Position numbers and translations under genes: made by a program. The notes under the pieces were generated by a model, which did not search any database, had not been told where the DNA came from, and saw only the letters and a list, made by a program, of their open reading frames with translations. 64,000 bases of DNA from JANQNX01 sp965601665 (GTDB taxonomy: Bacteria > Pseudomonadota > Gammaproteobacteria > Eutrophobiales > Eutrophobiaceae). The DNA is taken from assembly GCA_965601665.1 (NCBI GenBank), contig OZ271833.1:1674001-1738000 (forward strand), read 5' to 3'. Below, in pieces: positions 49,660-59,103 of the stretch. The stretch's first letter is position 1; each line of letters starts with the position of its first letter.

Positions 49660-50781
49660 TTACAGCTGGTAGTCGAGTTGCTCGATCACGTTGACGGTCT
49701 GGCCGGGACGTAACAATTCGTTACCTTTAACCACGATACGATCGCCACTGGTGATACCGTCTGATTTGATCTCGATATTTTCCCTGACACTCTTGCCGGT
49801 AGTCACCTCTACCGGTTGCGCCTGACTGGCGCCGTCTTTATCAGCAATAATCCAGACGGTCTTGGTACCGTCCGGTTTTTGCACGACGGCATCACGCGGC
49901 AATAACAATGACTTCACGGTCTCCTTGCCGCGCAACTGGAATGAAACGCGTGCCGACATACCCGGTGCAATCACCTGGTTGGTGTTTTCTATCTGGATAA
50001 AAATCGGGAACGTGCGCGCGGTCGGGTTACTGACCGGGATCTTTGCCGTCACACTGGCGGTAAATTCCTGATCGGGGATCGCATCGTAGCGGATCGTCAC
50101 CGGTGTATTCACATCGAGCCGATTGAAATAAAACTGCGGCACCGAGACTTCGATGCGTAACGGGTTTAACTCGATCAGATTAAACAAAGGGGAATTCGTA
50201 TCGACCCATTGCCCGACCTCCACCAGCTTCTCGGCAATGACACCATCAAACGGTGCGTAGACGATGTGCCGTTCAAATATAACCCGTTGCCTTTGCAATT
50301 CCGTTTCCAGCCGTTCAATGACGGCCTTGTTGATCTCAACCTCGGCCGCGGCGGCTTCGAAAGCCGTCGAGGCAATATGTTTTTTCTTGACCAGTTCGGC
50401 GGCCTCGTCACGCTGCCGCGCGAGTTCATGCTGGCGGGCACGGGCCTCGTTCAACTGTGCCTTGACACTGGCGATTTCCAGTTCAGCCAGTTGCTGGTCC
50501 AGTAGCAGGATCACATCGCCCTTGCGCACGACGTTGCCCTCGTCGACACGCAGCGTGTCAATATAGCCGGCTTCTTTCGGGGATAGTTGCGCACTGCGGA
50601 TGGATGCGACACTGCCGGTCAACGGCACTTCCTCGCGCAGCTCGCCGGTCTTGGCCGTGACGATACTGACCGGCGTCACCGGATCGGCCGCCTGGGTTGT
50701 TGCAGTGAACAATAGCAACGCTGTAACGGCGAAAAATTTGCCGCGTTGCAAAATCGTCATCGTGATAAAGGAAAGTCGCAT
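49660..50781 (-). CDS. RND efflux periplasmic adaptor (MFP) subunit
   Basis: A 373-residue membrane-fusion protein. Signal peptide (FFAVTALLLFTATTQA), lipoyl-like half motifs (VPLTGSVASIRSAQLSPKEAG and VIYAPFDGVIAEKLVEVGQWV), a coiled-coil hairpin of charged helices (about 95-150) and a beta-barrel domain (KSLLLPRDAVVQKPDGT). The ATG at 50781 is kept, with 50760 as an alternative; neither has a clear ribosome-binding site. It forms the pump with the next gene. Confidence 0.9.
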   Translation of the reverse strand: MRLSFITMTILQRGKFFAVTALLLFTATTQAADPVTPVSIVTAKTGELREEVPLTGSVASIRSAQLSPKEAGYIDTLRVDEGNVVRKGDVILLLDQQLAELEIASVKAQLNEARARQHELARQRDEAAELVKKKHIASTAFEAAAAEVEINKAVIERLETELQRQRVIFERHIVYAPFDGVIAEKLVEVGQWVDTNSPLFNLIELNPLRIEVSVPQFYFNRLDVNTPVTIRYDAIPDQEFTASVTAKIPVSNPTARTFPIFIQIENTNQVIAPGMSARVSFQLRGKETVKSLLLPRDAVVQKPDGTKTVWIIADKDGASQAQPVEVTTGKSVRENIEIKSDGITSGDRIVVKGNELLRPGQTVNVIEQLDYQL

Positions 50782-51010
50782 GGTTTTAGTACAAAGGTGC
50801 TCGGTATTAAGACTTTATTCTAGGCCTGAAATTCAAAGTTAAACATGTATTTAGGGAAAAATAACACGTTTGACTGAAGTTCACGTGAAATTACTACCGC
50901 ACGGAAAGCAATTCGTCATGGCGTTTTCATACGCATGTCATATTAATGGGCTACGTTTAAAGAATAGCAGGTCACGGAATATTGGAATGGATGCGGTCCT
51001 GCGCTTTTTT

Positions 51011-51032
51011 CCCGGCCCATGGATGGGTCGGG
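51011..51032. repeat. Imperfect palindrome after rdgB
   Basis: CCCGGCCCAT (51011-51020) and ATGGGTCGGG (51023-51032) form a 10-bp stem with one mismatch. The core CATGGATG is the reverse complement of CATCCATG found at 34571-34576, so both may belong to a family of short repeats. It is not a terminator, as no T-run follows on the minus strand. Confidence 0.4.
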
Positions 51033-51055
51033 AAATCAACTCCCTGCTTTCCCTG

Positions 51056-51661
51056 TTACTCTTTACGTGCTTGCATGCTGGCAACCAGCGACAATAATGC
51101 CTGGCCGCGATGGCTGATCGCATTTTTTACCTCAGGTTCCAGTTCGGCCGATGTACAGCCATGTTGTTCAACATAAAACATTGGGTCGTAGCCAAAACCG
51201 TAATCGCCAACCGGCTCGGTGACGAGTTTTCCTTCCCATAGCCCCTCGCTGATGATCGGTACAGGATCGTTGACGTGACGCAAGTAGACCATGACGCAAA
51301 CAAATCTGCCGCGACGTTCTATTTCGGGAAGTGGTTTGATCTTGTTGATGAGTTTATGCATATTGTCTTCATCACTGGCGCCTTCACCGGCGTAGCGCGC
51401 CGAGTAGATACCCGGCTCTCCGTTTAATGCAGGCACTTCGAGGCCGGAATCATCAGCGATGGCGGGAAGCCCGGTTTTGCTTGCTGCATGCCTGGCCTTG
51501 ATCAAGGCATTCTCGATGAAACTCAATCCGTCCTCGATAGCATCTTCAACGCCGTACTCGGCCTGCGGGATAACACTGATAGCCTGCTCGTGTAACAACT
51601 GGTTGATCTCCTTTACCTTGCCGGCGTTGTTACTGGCCAGTACGATTTTCGAGTCAGCCAT
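51056..51661 (-). CDS. rdgB: RdgB, XTP/dITP pyrophosphatase
   Basis: A 201-residue housekeeping enzyme that removes non-canonical purine nucleoside triphosphates (dITP, XTP) before they enter DNA. LASNNAGKVKEI, IADDSGLEVPAL with the catalytic acids, GFGYDPMF and the SHRGQAL segment are the family hallmarks. Its ATG shares one base with the stop of rph (TAATG), so translation is coupled. Confidence 0.95.
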   Translation of the reverse strand: MADSKIVLASNNAGKVKEINQLLHEQAISVIPQAEYGVEDAIEDGLSFIENALIKARHAASKTGLPAIADDSGLEVPALNGEPGIYSARYAGEGASDEDNMHKLINKIKPLPEIERRGRFVCVMVYLRHVNDPVPIISEGLWEGKLVTEPVGDYGFGYDPMFYVEQHGCTSAELEPEVKNAISHRGQALLSLVASMQARKE

Positions 51662-52377
51662 TAGCCGGTTAATGCCTTGTTCTGGCTTGCAAACAGTTCA
51701 TTAATGCCGCTCCTGGCCAAACCCAGCATCGTGTTTAATTCATCGGCGGAGAAAGGATGGCCCTCTGCCGTGCCCTGCACTTCGATAAACTGTTCGGCAT
51801 CGTTCATGACGACGTTCATATCGGTTTCAGCGTTAGAGTCCTCGGCATAATCCAGGTCCAGTACCGGCGTGCCGTTGAAGATACCTACCGAGACCGAGGC
51901 AATCTTTCCGGTGATGGGGTTGGTATCGATTAAGCCTTTTTCCAGAACGTGGTTGATGGCATCAGCCAGTGCCACGTAACCACCGGTAATGGACGCGGTA
52001 CGCGTACCGCCATCGGCCTGGATAACATCACAGTCGACAACGACGGTGTTTTCACCCAGTGCTTTCATATCCATGACGGCACGCAGTGACCGACCGATCA
52101 GTCGCTGGATTTCCATCGTACGGCCACCCTGCTTGCTTTGCGTTGCCTCGCGGCGCATACGACTGTTGGTCGAGCGTGGCAACATGCCGTACTCGGCCGT
52201 GACCCAACCCTGACCCTTGCCGCGCAGGAAGCCGGGTACGCCTTCATCGAAACTGGCGTTACAGATCACCTTGGTGTTGCCGAATTCGATCAATACCGAC
52301 CCCTCGGCATGGCAAGTGTAGTTGCGGGTAATACTGATCTGCCGCAGCTGATCCGGTTGACGTCCACTAGGGCGCAT
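51661..52377 (-). CDS. rph: RNase PH
   Basis: A 238-residue phosphorolytic exoribonuclease that trims tRNA 3' ends. RPSGRQPDQLRQISITRNY at the start, GWVTAEYGMLPRST, GRTMEIQRLIGRSLR and DCDVIQADGGTRTA are the classical RNase PH segments. The ATG at 52377 has GGAGAG upstream and gives the canonical N-terminus; a longer frame of 66 residues is without family similarity. It is divergent from yicC, as in Gammaproteobacteria generally. Confidence 0.95.
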   Translation of the reverse strand: MRPSGRQPDQLRQISITRNYTCHAEGSVLIEFGNTKVICNASFDEGVPGFLRGKGQGWVTAEYGMLPRSTNSRMRREATQSKQGGRTMEIQRLIGRSLRAVMDMKALGENTVVVDCDVIQADGGTRTASITGGYVALADAINHVLEKGLIDTNPITGKIASVSVGIFNGTPVLDLDYAEDSNAETDMNVVMNDAEQFIEVQGTAEGHPFSADELNTMLGLARSGINELFASQNKALTG

Positions 52378-52488
52378 GGGCACTCTCCATCTAAAAAGGG
52401 CTGCATTATACCGATAAATCATTTTCATGTTTTCAGTTACCGGGTGAAACGATAGTATTAAGCGCCAGATCAAATACAGGAAAGAAAT

Positions 52489-53355
52489 ATGACCGTCAGT
52501 ATGACGGCCTACGGTCGCGCTGAATACCGGGATGCGCTGGGCCAGGCCAGCTGTGAAATACGTAGCGTGAATCATCGTTACCTGGAAATGTCCGTGCGAT
52601 TACCTGAAGAGTTGCGTGCACTGGAACAAATGTTAAGAGATCGCATTTCAGCAAAATTGAAACGCGGCAAGGTCGATTGCAACATTCGCTTTGAATTAAA
52701 CGCGGTCAGCAGTGACAGTATCCCTGTTAACCAGGAATTACTCGATAAGCTGATTGACACCACTGAAGCAACGGCAAAGAAGCTTGCCGACAGTGCACCG
52801 GTTAACCCGCTGGAATTACTACGCTGGCCCGGCGTGCTCGATCGCGAGGTAGCCGACCAGGAAACCATTACCAAAGTTGTTTACCAGATTGTCGACGAAG
52901 CATTGGAGGCCGTGGTCGCCACGCGTGCGCGCGAGGGTGAAAAAATACGGTCGATGATCCTCGAGCGCTGCGATAAATCCAATGCGATTGTAAACTCGGT
53001 ACGGGAAAAAATGCCCGGGATAATTGAATCACTCAGGGTCAAATACCAGCAACGCGCGAAGGAACTGGTTACCGAGATCGATCACGACAGGCTGGAGCAG
53101 GAACTGGTCATGCTAAGCCAAAAGATGGACGTAGCCGAGGAGATGGAGCGTTTGCACGCACATATTAGCGAGGTCGCGCGTGTCATGGATCAGTCGGGTC
53201 CCATCGGACGCCGTCTTGATTTTTTGATGCAAGAGATGAATCGCGAAGCCAACACGCTGGGGTCAAAATCAGCGCACCTGGATACCAGTAACGCATCGGT
53301 GGACCTGAAGGTATTAATTGAGCAGATGCGTGAACAGATCCAGAATATTGAGTAA
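52489..53355 (+). CDS. yicC: YicC-family endoribonuclease
   Basis: A 288-residue protein of the YicC family, recently shown in Escherichia coli to be an RNA endonuclease that acts on small RNA. SMTAYGRAEY at the start, IRSVNHRYLEMSVRLP and the C-terminal GRRLDFLMQEMNREANTLGSKS are the family signatures, the last close to the active-site region. It lies 3 nt before gmk, and 111 nt from rph on the other strand. Confidence 0.93.
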   Translation: MTVSMTAYGRAEYRDALGQASCEIRSVNHRYLEMSVRLPEELRALEQMLRDRISAKLKRGKVDCNIRFELNAVSSDSIPVNQELLDKLIDTTEATAKKLADSAPVNPLELLRWPGVLDREVADQETITKVVYQIVDEALEAVVATRAREGEKIRSMILERCDKSNAIVNSVREKMPGIIESLRVKYQQRAKELVTEIDHDRLEQELVMLSQKMDVAEEMERLHAHISEVARVMDQSGPIGRRLDFLMQEMNREANTLGSKSAHLDTSNASVDLKVLIEQMREQIQNIE

Positions 53356-53358
53356 ACC

Positions 53359-53988
53359 ATGACGTATAAAACAGGCAGTTTATTCATTATCTCGGCGCCG
53401 TCCGGTGCGGGAAAAACCTCTCTGGTTAAGGCATTACTGGAACGCTCTAACGATCTCAGCGTGTCGGTATCACACACGACCCGTTCTGCACGCGACGGAG
53501 AAGTCGATGGCAAGGACTATCACTTTGTCGACGAAGACTGCTTTCGTGACATGATCAATAGTAACCAGTTTCTTGAATATGCCCGCGTCTTTAATAATTT
53601 CTATGGCACTTCGCGCCAGCATATAGAAGAAGACCTTGAACAGGGAAAGAATATCATCCTTGAGATCGACTGGCAGGGTGCAAGGCAAATCAAGTCGCTG
53701 ATGCGAAATTCCGTTGCTATCTTCGTACTGCCGCCGTGCTACGATATTTTGCGTAAACGCCTGGGGAATCGCCATACCGACGATGACGAGACGATTGAAT
53801 ACCGTATGCAACAGGCACGCGAGGAAATCTCGCATTACAAGGAGTATGACTACGTGGTCATCAACGATGACTTTAAACTGGCCGTTGACGAACTGGCCGC
53901 TATCGTTACCGCTACCAACCTGGGCAGTTGCCGACAGTCGGACTATTATGACGATTTTGTCGGCCAAATAATGGCACAGAGCGACTGA
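53359..53988 (+). CDS. gmk: Guanylate kinase
   Basis: A 209-residue enzyme that phosphorylates GMP to GDP. P-loop SAPSGAGKTSL (near 12-22), SVSHTTRSARDGEVDGKDYHF for GMP binding and ILEIDWQGARQIK are the family signatures. Length is normal. It is followed by rpoZ 77 nt later, the usual order in Gammaproteobacteria. Confidence 0.96.
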   Translation: MTYKTGSLFIISAPSGAGKTSLVKALLERSNDLSVSVSHTTRSARDGEVDGKDYHFVDEDCFRDMINSNQFLEYARVFNNFYGTSRQHIEEDLEQGKNIILEIDWQGARQIKSLMRNSVAIFVLPPCYDILRKRLGNRHTDDDETIEYRMQQAREEISHYKEYDYVVINDDFKLAVDELAAIVTATNLGSCRQSDYYDDFVGQIMAQSD

Positions 53989-54065
53989 TTTCAGTACAAT
54001 ACACGGCCTTGCATCGAGTCGGTGTAAAAACTACTTAATTTATAACTACTTATCTGAGGTAGAAC

Positions 54066-54329
54066 ATGGCAAGACTGACAGTTGAAGACTGCCTTGAGTA
54101 TGTCAACAATCGCTACGACCTGGTACTGCTGGCGTCCAAGCGCGCACGACAGATTGTTCTGGGTGCTGACCCGCTGGTACCGGAGAACAATGACAAGCCA
54201 ACGGTTATCGCGCTGCGCGAGATTGCAGACAACCTGGTGACCAACGAGAATATCGATACCATTAACCAGTTCGATACCGAAGACGAATTTAACGAGGGTG
54301 ATTTCGATCTGCCCCCGGCCAACGAGTAA
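54066..54329 (+). CDS. rpoZ: RNA polymerase omega subunit
   Basis: An 87-residue subunit that assists assembly of RNA polymerase and is part of the ppGpp site between omega and beta prime. ARLTVEDCLEYVNNRYDLVLLASKRARQI-type start and ALREIADNLVT are conserved. GAGGT precedes the ATG. A strong terminator follows, separating it from spoT. Confidence 0.95.
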   Translation: MARLTVEDCLEYVNNRYDLVLLASKRARQIVLGADPLVPENNDKPTVIALREIADNLVTNENIDTINQFDTEDEFNEGDFDLPPANE

Positions 54330-54351
54330 CAACAACACGTATTTCTGTAGA

Positions 54352-54373
54352 GGGCGCTATAGCGCCCTTTTTT
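54352..54373 (+). terminator. Rho-independent terminator after rpoZ
   Basis: The palindrome GGGCGCTATAGCGCCC (54352-54367) is followed by six T. It ends the yicC-gmk-rpoZ transcript. spoT, 60 nt further on, therefore needs its own promoter in 54374-54432 or partial read-through. Confidence 0.92.
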
Positions 54374-54432
54374 ATTTCCAGCCGGGCTTTGCTGTACACT
54401 AGAGGTCTAAACCGAATAGACCTTAATATATA

Positions 54433-56580
54433 GTGTTAACCATCACAGACCTTAGTAAGTCGATAGGTACTTACCTTCAAACAGACCAGGTAGGCAAGAT
54501 TCAACGCGCCTACCAGTTTGGCGCCAAGGCACATGAGGGCCAGAAGCGTGCCAGTGGTGAACCCTATATCCATCACCCGCTTGAAGTTGCCAAGATACTT
54601 GGCGATATGCATATGGACCATCAAACGCTGATGGCTGCAATACTGCATGACGTTATAGAAGACACGCCTACCGCGAAGGACGAAATTCGCCGCCGCTTTG
54701 GCAAGGGCGTTGCCGAACTTGTCGACGGCGTCAGTAAACTCGACAAGATCCACTTTGAAAGTTTTGCCGAGGCGCAGGCCAGCAACTTCCGCAAGATGTT
54801 GATGGCGATGAGCGAAGACATACGTGTCATCCTCGTCAAGCTTGCAGACCGCCTGCACAACATGCGCACAATTGAAGTGTTAAAACCGGAGAAACGTCGC
54901 CGCATCGCGCGTGAGACACTGGAAGTGTATGCCCCTATTGCCATGCGACTGGGCGTCAACTCGATTCGACTGGAACTGGAAGAACTCGGCTTTGCGACAC
55001 TGTACCCGATGCGACACCGCATCCTTACCGAGCAGATCAACAAGGCCCGTGGCCATCGTAAGGAAATCATTACCAAGATCCGCACCTCTTTAAAACGCCG
55101 CATGCGCCAGGAAAAGATCCCGGGCCAGATCATGGGCAGGGAAAAACACCTGTATGGCATCTACAAGAAGATGAAGGAACAACATTTATCGTTTGCCGAG
55201 GTTTTTGACGTTTATGCGTTCCGTATCATCGTGGATGAAGTGGATACCTGTTACCGTGCGGTCGGTACCGTACATAACCTGTATAAACCGGTACCGGGCA
55301 AGTTCAAGGATTATATCGCCATTCCCAAGTCCAACGGTTACCAGTCATTGCATACCGTGTTGTTTGGTCCTTACGGTGTTCCGATCGAAATCCAGATCCG
55401 CACGAAGGAAATGAATGATGTCGCAGAAGTCGGGATTGCGGCCCACTGGCTGTATAAATCCGAGGGTAAAAACCCGTCGGCCGTCAGTCGCAGTGTCGAT
55501 CGCAGCGGCGCACACCGACGCGCGCGTGAATGGTTGCGCAATATTGTTGAGATGAACAAGACGGCTGGCAACCCAAAAGAATTTTTTGAGAACGTCAAGA
55601 TTGACCTGTTTCCTGACCAGGTCTACGTGTTCACGCCCAAGGGCAAGATTATCGAACTGCCACGCGGGTCTACCGCAGTGGATTTCGCCTATGCCATTCA
55701 TACTGATGTTGGCAACCACTGTGTTGGGGCGCGTATCAATCGCAAGCTGGCACCCATGGGCACCGTACTTTCCAACGGCGATACGATACGCATTATTACC
55801 GCCGAAAGCGGTCGCCCTAACCCGGGCTGGCTTGGCTTCGTGGTCACGGCCAAGGCCCGCGCGCAGATCCGGCACTTCCTGAAAAACCTGCAATACGATG
55901 AAGCCATATCGCTGGGCAAACGCCTGCTTAATCGTGAACTGGAGCCATTCGATATCAGTTACCAGGATATCGATCCCGCCGATATGCAGTGCGTGCTTGC
56001 CGATAACAAGCTGGAAACAATGGATGAGATGTTCGAGGAGATCGGGCTGGGTAACCGCGTCGCACAGCTGATTGCCAGGCACATCGTCTCGCACCAGAAA
56101 CTGGAACCCAAGACCCATAAGCATGTTGACTTTGATACCAATAAACCACTGACGATCTCGGGCACGGAAGGCATACTGGTAACATTTCCAAAATGCTGTT
56201 ACCCGATACCGGGCGATCCAATCTACGGCTTTGTCAGTGCTGGCAGGGGTATCGTCGTACACCGACAAACCTGCAAGAACATCGCCGAGTTCCAGAACCA
56301 GCAGGAAAAATGGCTGCAGGTTGAATGGGAAGACAATATTGATCGGGATTTCCCGGTCAAGATTATTATGAATGTAAAAAACCAGCGCGGCATGCTTGCG
56401 ACGGTGGCAGCATCAATTGCCGATGCCGGTGCCAATATCGATAATGTTGACATGGCCGATCGCGAGGATGCCTATACAACCATCACGTTTATTCTTGATG
56501 TTAAGGATCGTACCCACCTTGCCCGCGTGATTCGCAAGGCCCGCCTTATTAAAAATATTTCGCATATCTGTCGCGTTTAA
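54433..56580 (+). CDS. spoT: SpoT, bifunctional (p)ppGpp synthetase/hydrolase
   Basis: A 715-residue RSH enzyme. The hydrolase HD domain has HHPL (47-50) and HDVIED (72-77). The synthetase domain reads PGKFKDYIAIPKSNGYQSLHT, the RxKD-type basic signature of SpoT proteins, not the acidic one of RelA. TGS (VYVFTPKGKIIEL) and a C-terminal ACT domain follow. The start is GTG at 54433, not preceded by a clear ribosome-binding site. It begins an operon with ridA, recG, ubiC and ubiA. Confidence 0.95.
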   Translation: MLTITDLSKSIGTYLQTDQVGKIQRAYQFGAKAHEGQKRASGEPYIHHPLEVAKILGDMHMDHQTLMAAILHDVIEDTPTAKDEIRRRFGKGVAELVDGVSKLDKIHFESFAEAQASNFRKMLMAMSEDIRVILVKLADRLHNMRTIEVLKPEKRRRIARETLEVYAPIAMRLGVNSIRLELEELGFATLYPMRHRILTEQINKARGHRKEIITKIRTSLKRRMRQEKIPGQIMGREKHLYGIYKKMKEQHLSFAEVFDVYAFRIIVDEVDTCYRAVGTVHNLYKPVPGKFKDYIAIPKSNGYQSLHTVLFGPYGVPIEIQIRTKEMNDVAEVGIAAHWLYKSEGKNPSAVSRSVDRSGAHRRAREWLRNIVEMNKTAGNPKEFFENVKIDLFPDQVYVFTPKGKIIELPRGSTAVDFAYAIHTDVGNHCVGARINRKLAPMGTVLSNGDTIRIITAESGRPNPGWLGFVVTAKARAQIRHFLKNLQYDEAISLGKRLLNRELEPFDISYQDIDPADMQCVLADNKLETMDEMFEEIGLGNRVAQLIARHIVSHQKLEPKTHKHVDFDTNKPLTISGTEGILVTFPKCCYPIPGDPIYGFVSAGRGIVVHRQTCKNIAEFQNQQEKWLQVEWEDNIDRDFPVKIIMNVKNQRGMLATVAASIADAGANIDNVDMADREDAYTTITFILDVKDRTHLARVIRKARLIKNISHICRV

Positions 56581-56593
56581 CCGGAGAAACACA

Positions 56594-56974
56594 ATGCAAA
56601 AAGAAATCATTGCTACCAGTGATGCACCTCAGGCTATTGGTACCTACTCACAGGCCGTTAAGGTAGGTAACACCGTTTACCTATCCGGACAGATACCGCT
56701 GGTACCGGAAACCATGGAACTGGTAGAAGGCGATATGCGCACCCAGATTACCCGCGTGTTTGATAACCTGAGTGCCGTTGCCACGGCAGCAGGCGGCTCA
56801 CTGGCTGATATCAGTAAACTGAATATCTTTTTAACTGACCTTGCGCACTTTCCACTGGTTAACGAGATCATGGCCGAGTATTTTGCCGAGCCCTATCCAG
56901 CCCGTGCCGCTATCGGCGTTGCCAGTTTGCCCAAGGGTGCCCAGGTTGAAATGGATGCCATCATGACGGTGTAA
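56594..56974 (+). CDS. ridA: RidA-family enamine/imine deaminase
   Basis: A 126-residue trimeric enzyme that hydrolyses reactive enamines formed by PLP enzymes. The start, IIATSDAPQAIGTYSQAV, with VYLSGQIPLVPETMEL, and the C-terminal PARAAIGVASLPKGAQVEMD region (with the Arg that binds the carboxylate) are the RidA signature. GGAGAAAC precedes the ATG. Placement between spoT and recG is as in pseudomonads. Confidence 0.94.
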   Translation: MQKEIIATSDAPQAIGTYSQAVKVGNTVYLSGQIPLVPETMELVEGDMRTQITRVFDNLSAVATAAGGSLADISKLNIFLTDLAHFPLVNEIMAEYFAEPYPARAAIGVASLPKGAQVEMDAIMTV

Positions 56975-56988
56975 CGCCATCTTCCATC

Positions 56989-59085
56989 TTGGTTAAACGC
57001 AAGCAAGCTGCCCTTGGCGATCCGATTACAGCACTGGCCGGTGTTGGTCCCAACCTGCAGCAAAAACTGGCCAGACTTGGTATCCAGCAGATCCAGGATA
57101 TCCTGTTCCACCTGCCCTACCGTTATATCGATCGCACACGATTGACTCCGATTGGCGCACTACGGCCGGGGCACGATGCCTATATCCAGGGTGAAATAGA
57201 ACTGGCCCAGGTCAAGTACGGTCGCCGCCGCTCGTTACTGTGTCGTATCAGCGATGGCACCGGATCCGTTATGCTGCGCTTTTTTTATTTTTCAAAACAG
57301 CAGCAACAGGGTTTGCAACAGGGTCGCACGCTACGCTGCTATGGTCAGGTACGCCGTGGTCCGGGATCACTTGAAATCGTTCACCCCGAGTATCGACAGG
57401 TTAACCTGGAACACGATACCGGCCTTGATGAACAATTGACACCGATGTATCCGGCAACAGAAGGTCTGCAGCAGGCAAGGTTGCGCAGGCTTTCAGATCA
57501 GGCGCTGCGCGTACTGGACAACGATCATGACGGGCTTAGTGAACTATTGCCGGATGATATCCTTGCCGCGCAACAGTTACCGCGATTAGCGGATGCGTTG
57601 CGCTACGTGCATCGACCACCACCCGATGCCGACGTTACCAGCCTGATGGAAACCCGCCATCCCACGCAACTGCGTTTGGCCTATGAAGAATTACTGGCGC
57701 ACCAGCTTAGCCTGCAGGAATTACGTGAACAGCTACGTGACGAACAGGCGCCAGCATTTCCTGCCAGCAAGAAACTGGTACCGGCATTTTTACAGGCCTT
57801 ACCATTCAGCCTGACCAGTGCACAGCAACGTGCTATCGATACGATAGCGAACGATATGCAACAGACGCTGGCCATGTTGCGCCTTGTGCAGGGCGATGTT
57901 GGCTCAGGCAAAACTGTCGTCGCTGCGCTGGCCAGTCTGCAGGCCATTGAGGCCGGCTACCAAGTTGCCATGATGAGCCCGACCGAATTACTGGCCGAAC
58001 AGCACCATACCAACTTCAATAAATGGTTTGAACCATTAGGTATTGACGTTTGTTACCTGACCGGCAAGGTAAAAAAAGCAGCACGAACTGAAACACTCGA
58101 ACGCCTGCAGGATAACAAGCCGCTGGTCGTGATTGGCACGCACGCGCTGTTCCAGGAGAGTGTTAGTTTTGGCAAGCTGGGACTGGTCATTATCGATGAG
58201 CAACATCGTTTCGGTGTGCATCAGCGGCTGGCACTGCTGGAGAAAGGCCAACAACTTGCACAATACCCGCACCAGTTGATCATGACGGCTACACCGATTC
58301 CGCGCACGTTGACCATGGCCGCTTATGCCGATCTGGATCACACCATCATTGATGAACTGCCGCCTGACCGCAAACCGGTAACGACCAGTATTATTTCCAA
58401 CCAGCGGCGTGACGAGATCATCGAACGTATCAATACCGCGATCCATGAAAAAAGACAGGTCTACTGGGTATGCACGCTGATCGAGGAGTCGGAAAACCTG
58501 CAGTGCGAAACAGCCATTGCCACCTACGAAACGTTAACGCAAAAGTTACCCGGTTTGACCACCGGACTGATCCACGGTCGTTTGAAGAACGATGAAAAAG
58601 AAAGCGTCATGCGCGCGTTCAAGGAAGGTAAGGCTGACTTACTCGTCGCTACTACCGTGATCGAGGTCGGCGTGGATGTACCTAACGCCAGTTTGATGAT
58701 TATCGAAAACGCGGAACGGCTGGGCTTGTCACAGTTACACCAACTCCGCGGCCGCGTTGGCCGCGGCGCAGTCAGCAGTGACTGTATATTAATGTACCAG
58801 GCGCCGCTTGGTGATCTTGCAAAGCAACGACTGGAAGCGATGCGTAGCAGCAACGACGGTTTTTTTATCGCCGAGAAAGACCTCGAGTTACGCGGACCGG
58901 GCGAAGTGCTGGGTACCCGACAGGCCGGTTTGCCTGATTACCGCGTGGCGAGCCTGGTACGTGATGCGCATTTATTGCCGGATATACAACAAACAGCAAA
59001 AATCTTGCTCAAACAATATCCTGAACAGGTAGAATTGCTCATTCGTCGCTGGCTGGGCAGCAACGTTGATTATGGCAATGTCTAG
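56989..59085 (+). CDS. recG: RecG ATP-dependent DNA helicase
   Basis: A 698-residue helicase that remodels stalled replication forks. The wedge domain starts ALAGVGPNLQQKLARLG; the helicase motifs are GDVGSGKT (Walker A), DEQHRFG (motif II), TATPIPRT (motif III) and GRVGRG (VI). The start is a TTG at 56989, since no ATG or GTG lies in the conserved range; it gives the family-typical N-terminus. It begins 14 nt after ridA. Confidence 0.94.
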   Translation: MVKRKQAALGDPITALAGVGPNLQQKLARLGIQQIQDILFHLPYRYIDRTRLTPIGALRPGHDAYIQGEIELAQVKYGRRRSLLCRISDGTGSVMLRFFYFSKQQQQGLQQGRTLRCYGQVRRGPGSLEIVHPEYRQVNLEHDTGLDEQLTPMYPATEGLQQARLRRLSDQALRVLDNDHDGLSELLPDDILAAQQLPRLADALRYVHRPPPDADVTSLMETRHPTQLRLAYEELLAHQLSLQELREQLRDEQAPAFPASKKLVPAFLQALPFSLTSAQQRAIDTIANDMQQTLAMLRLVQGDVGSGKTVVAALASLQAIEAGYQVAMMSPTELLAEQHHTNFNKWFEPLGIDVCYLTGKVKKAARTETLERLQDNKPLVVIGTHALFQESVSFGKLGLVIIDEQHRFGVHQRLALLEKGQQLAQYPHQLIMTATPIPRTLTMAAYADLDHTIIDELPPDRKPVTTSIISNQRRDEIIERINTAIHEKRQVYWVCTLIEESENLQCETAIATYETLTQKLPGLTTGLIHGRLKNDEKESVMRAFKEGKADLLVATTVIEVGVDVPNASLMIIENAERLGLSQLHQLRGRVGRGAVSSDCILMYQAPLGDLAKQRLEAMRSSNDGFFIAEKDLELRGPGEVLGTRQAGLPDYRVASLVRDAHLLPDIQQTAKILLKQYPEQVELLIRRWLGSNVDYGNV

Positions 59086-59103
59086 AAACTACGGAATCCT
59101 GTA

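Noticed and set aside
51011..51032. Terminator for rdgB
   Set aside because: On the minus strand the stem is followed by A-residues, not T; the T-run lies on the wrong side for the plus strand too.
50870..51097. 75-codon plus-strand frame between the RND adaptor and rdgB
   Set aside because: It overlaps the RND promoter region and the end of rdgB, and has no start signals or conserved character.
55345..56268. 307-codon frame antisense to spoT
   Set aside because: It mirrors the codon pattern of spoT, has no family features and no ribosome-binding site; the sense gene is certain.
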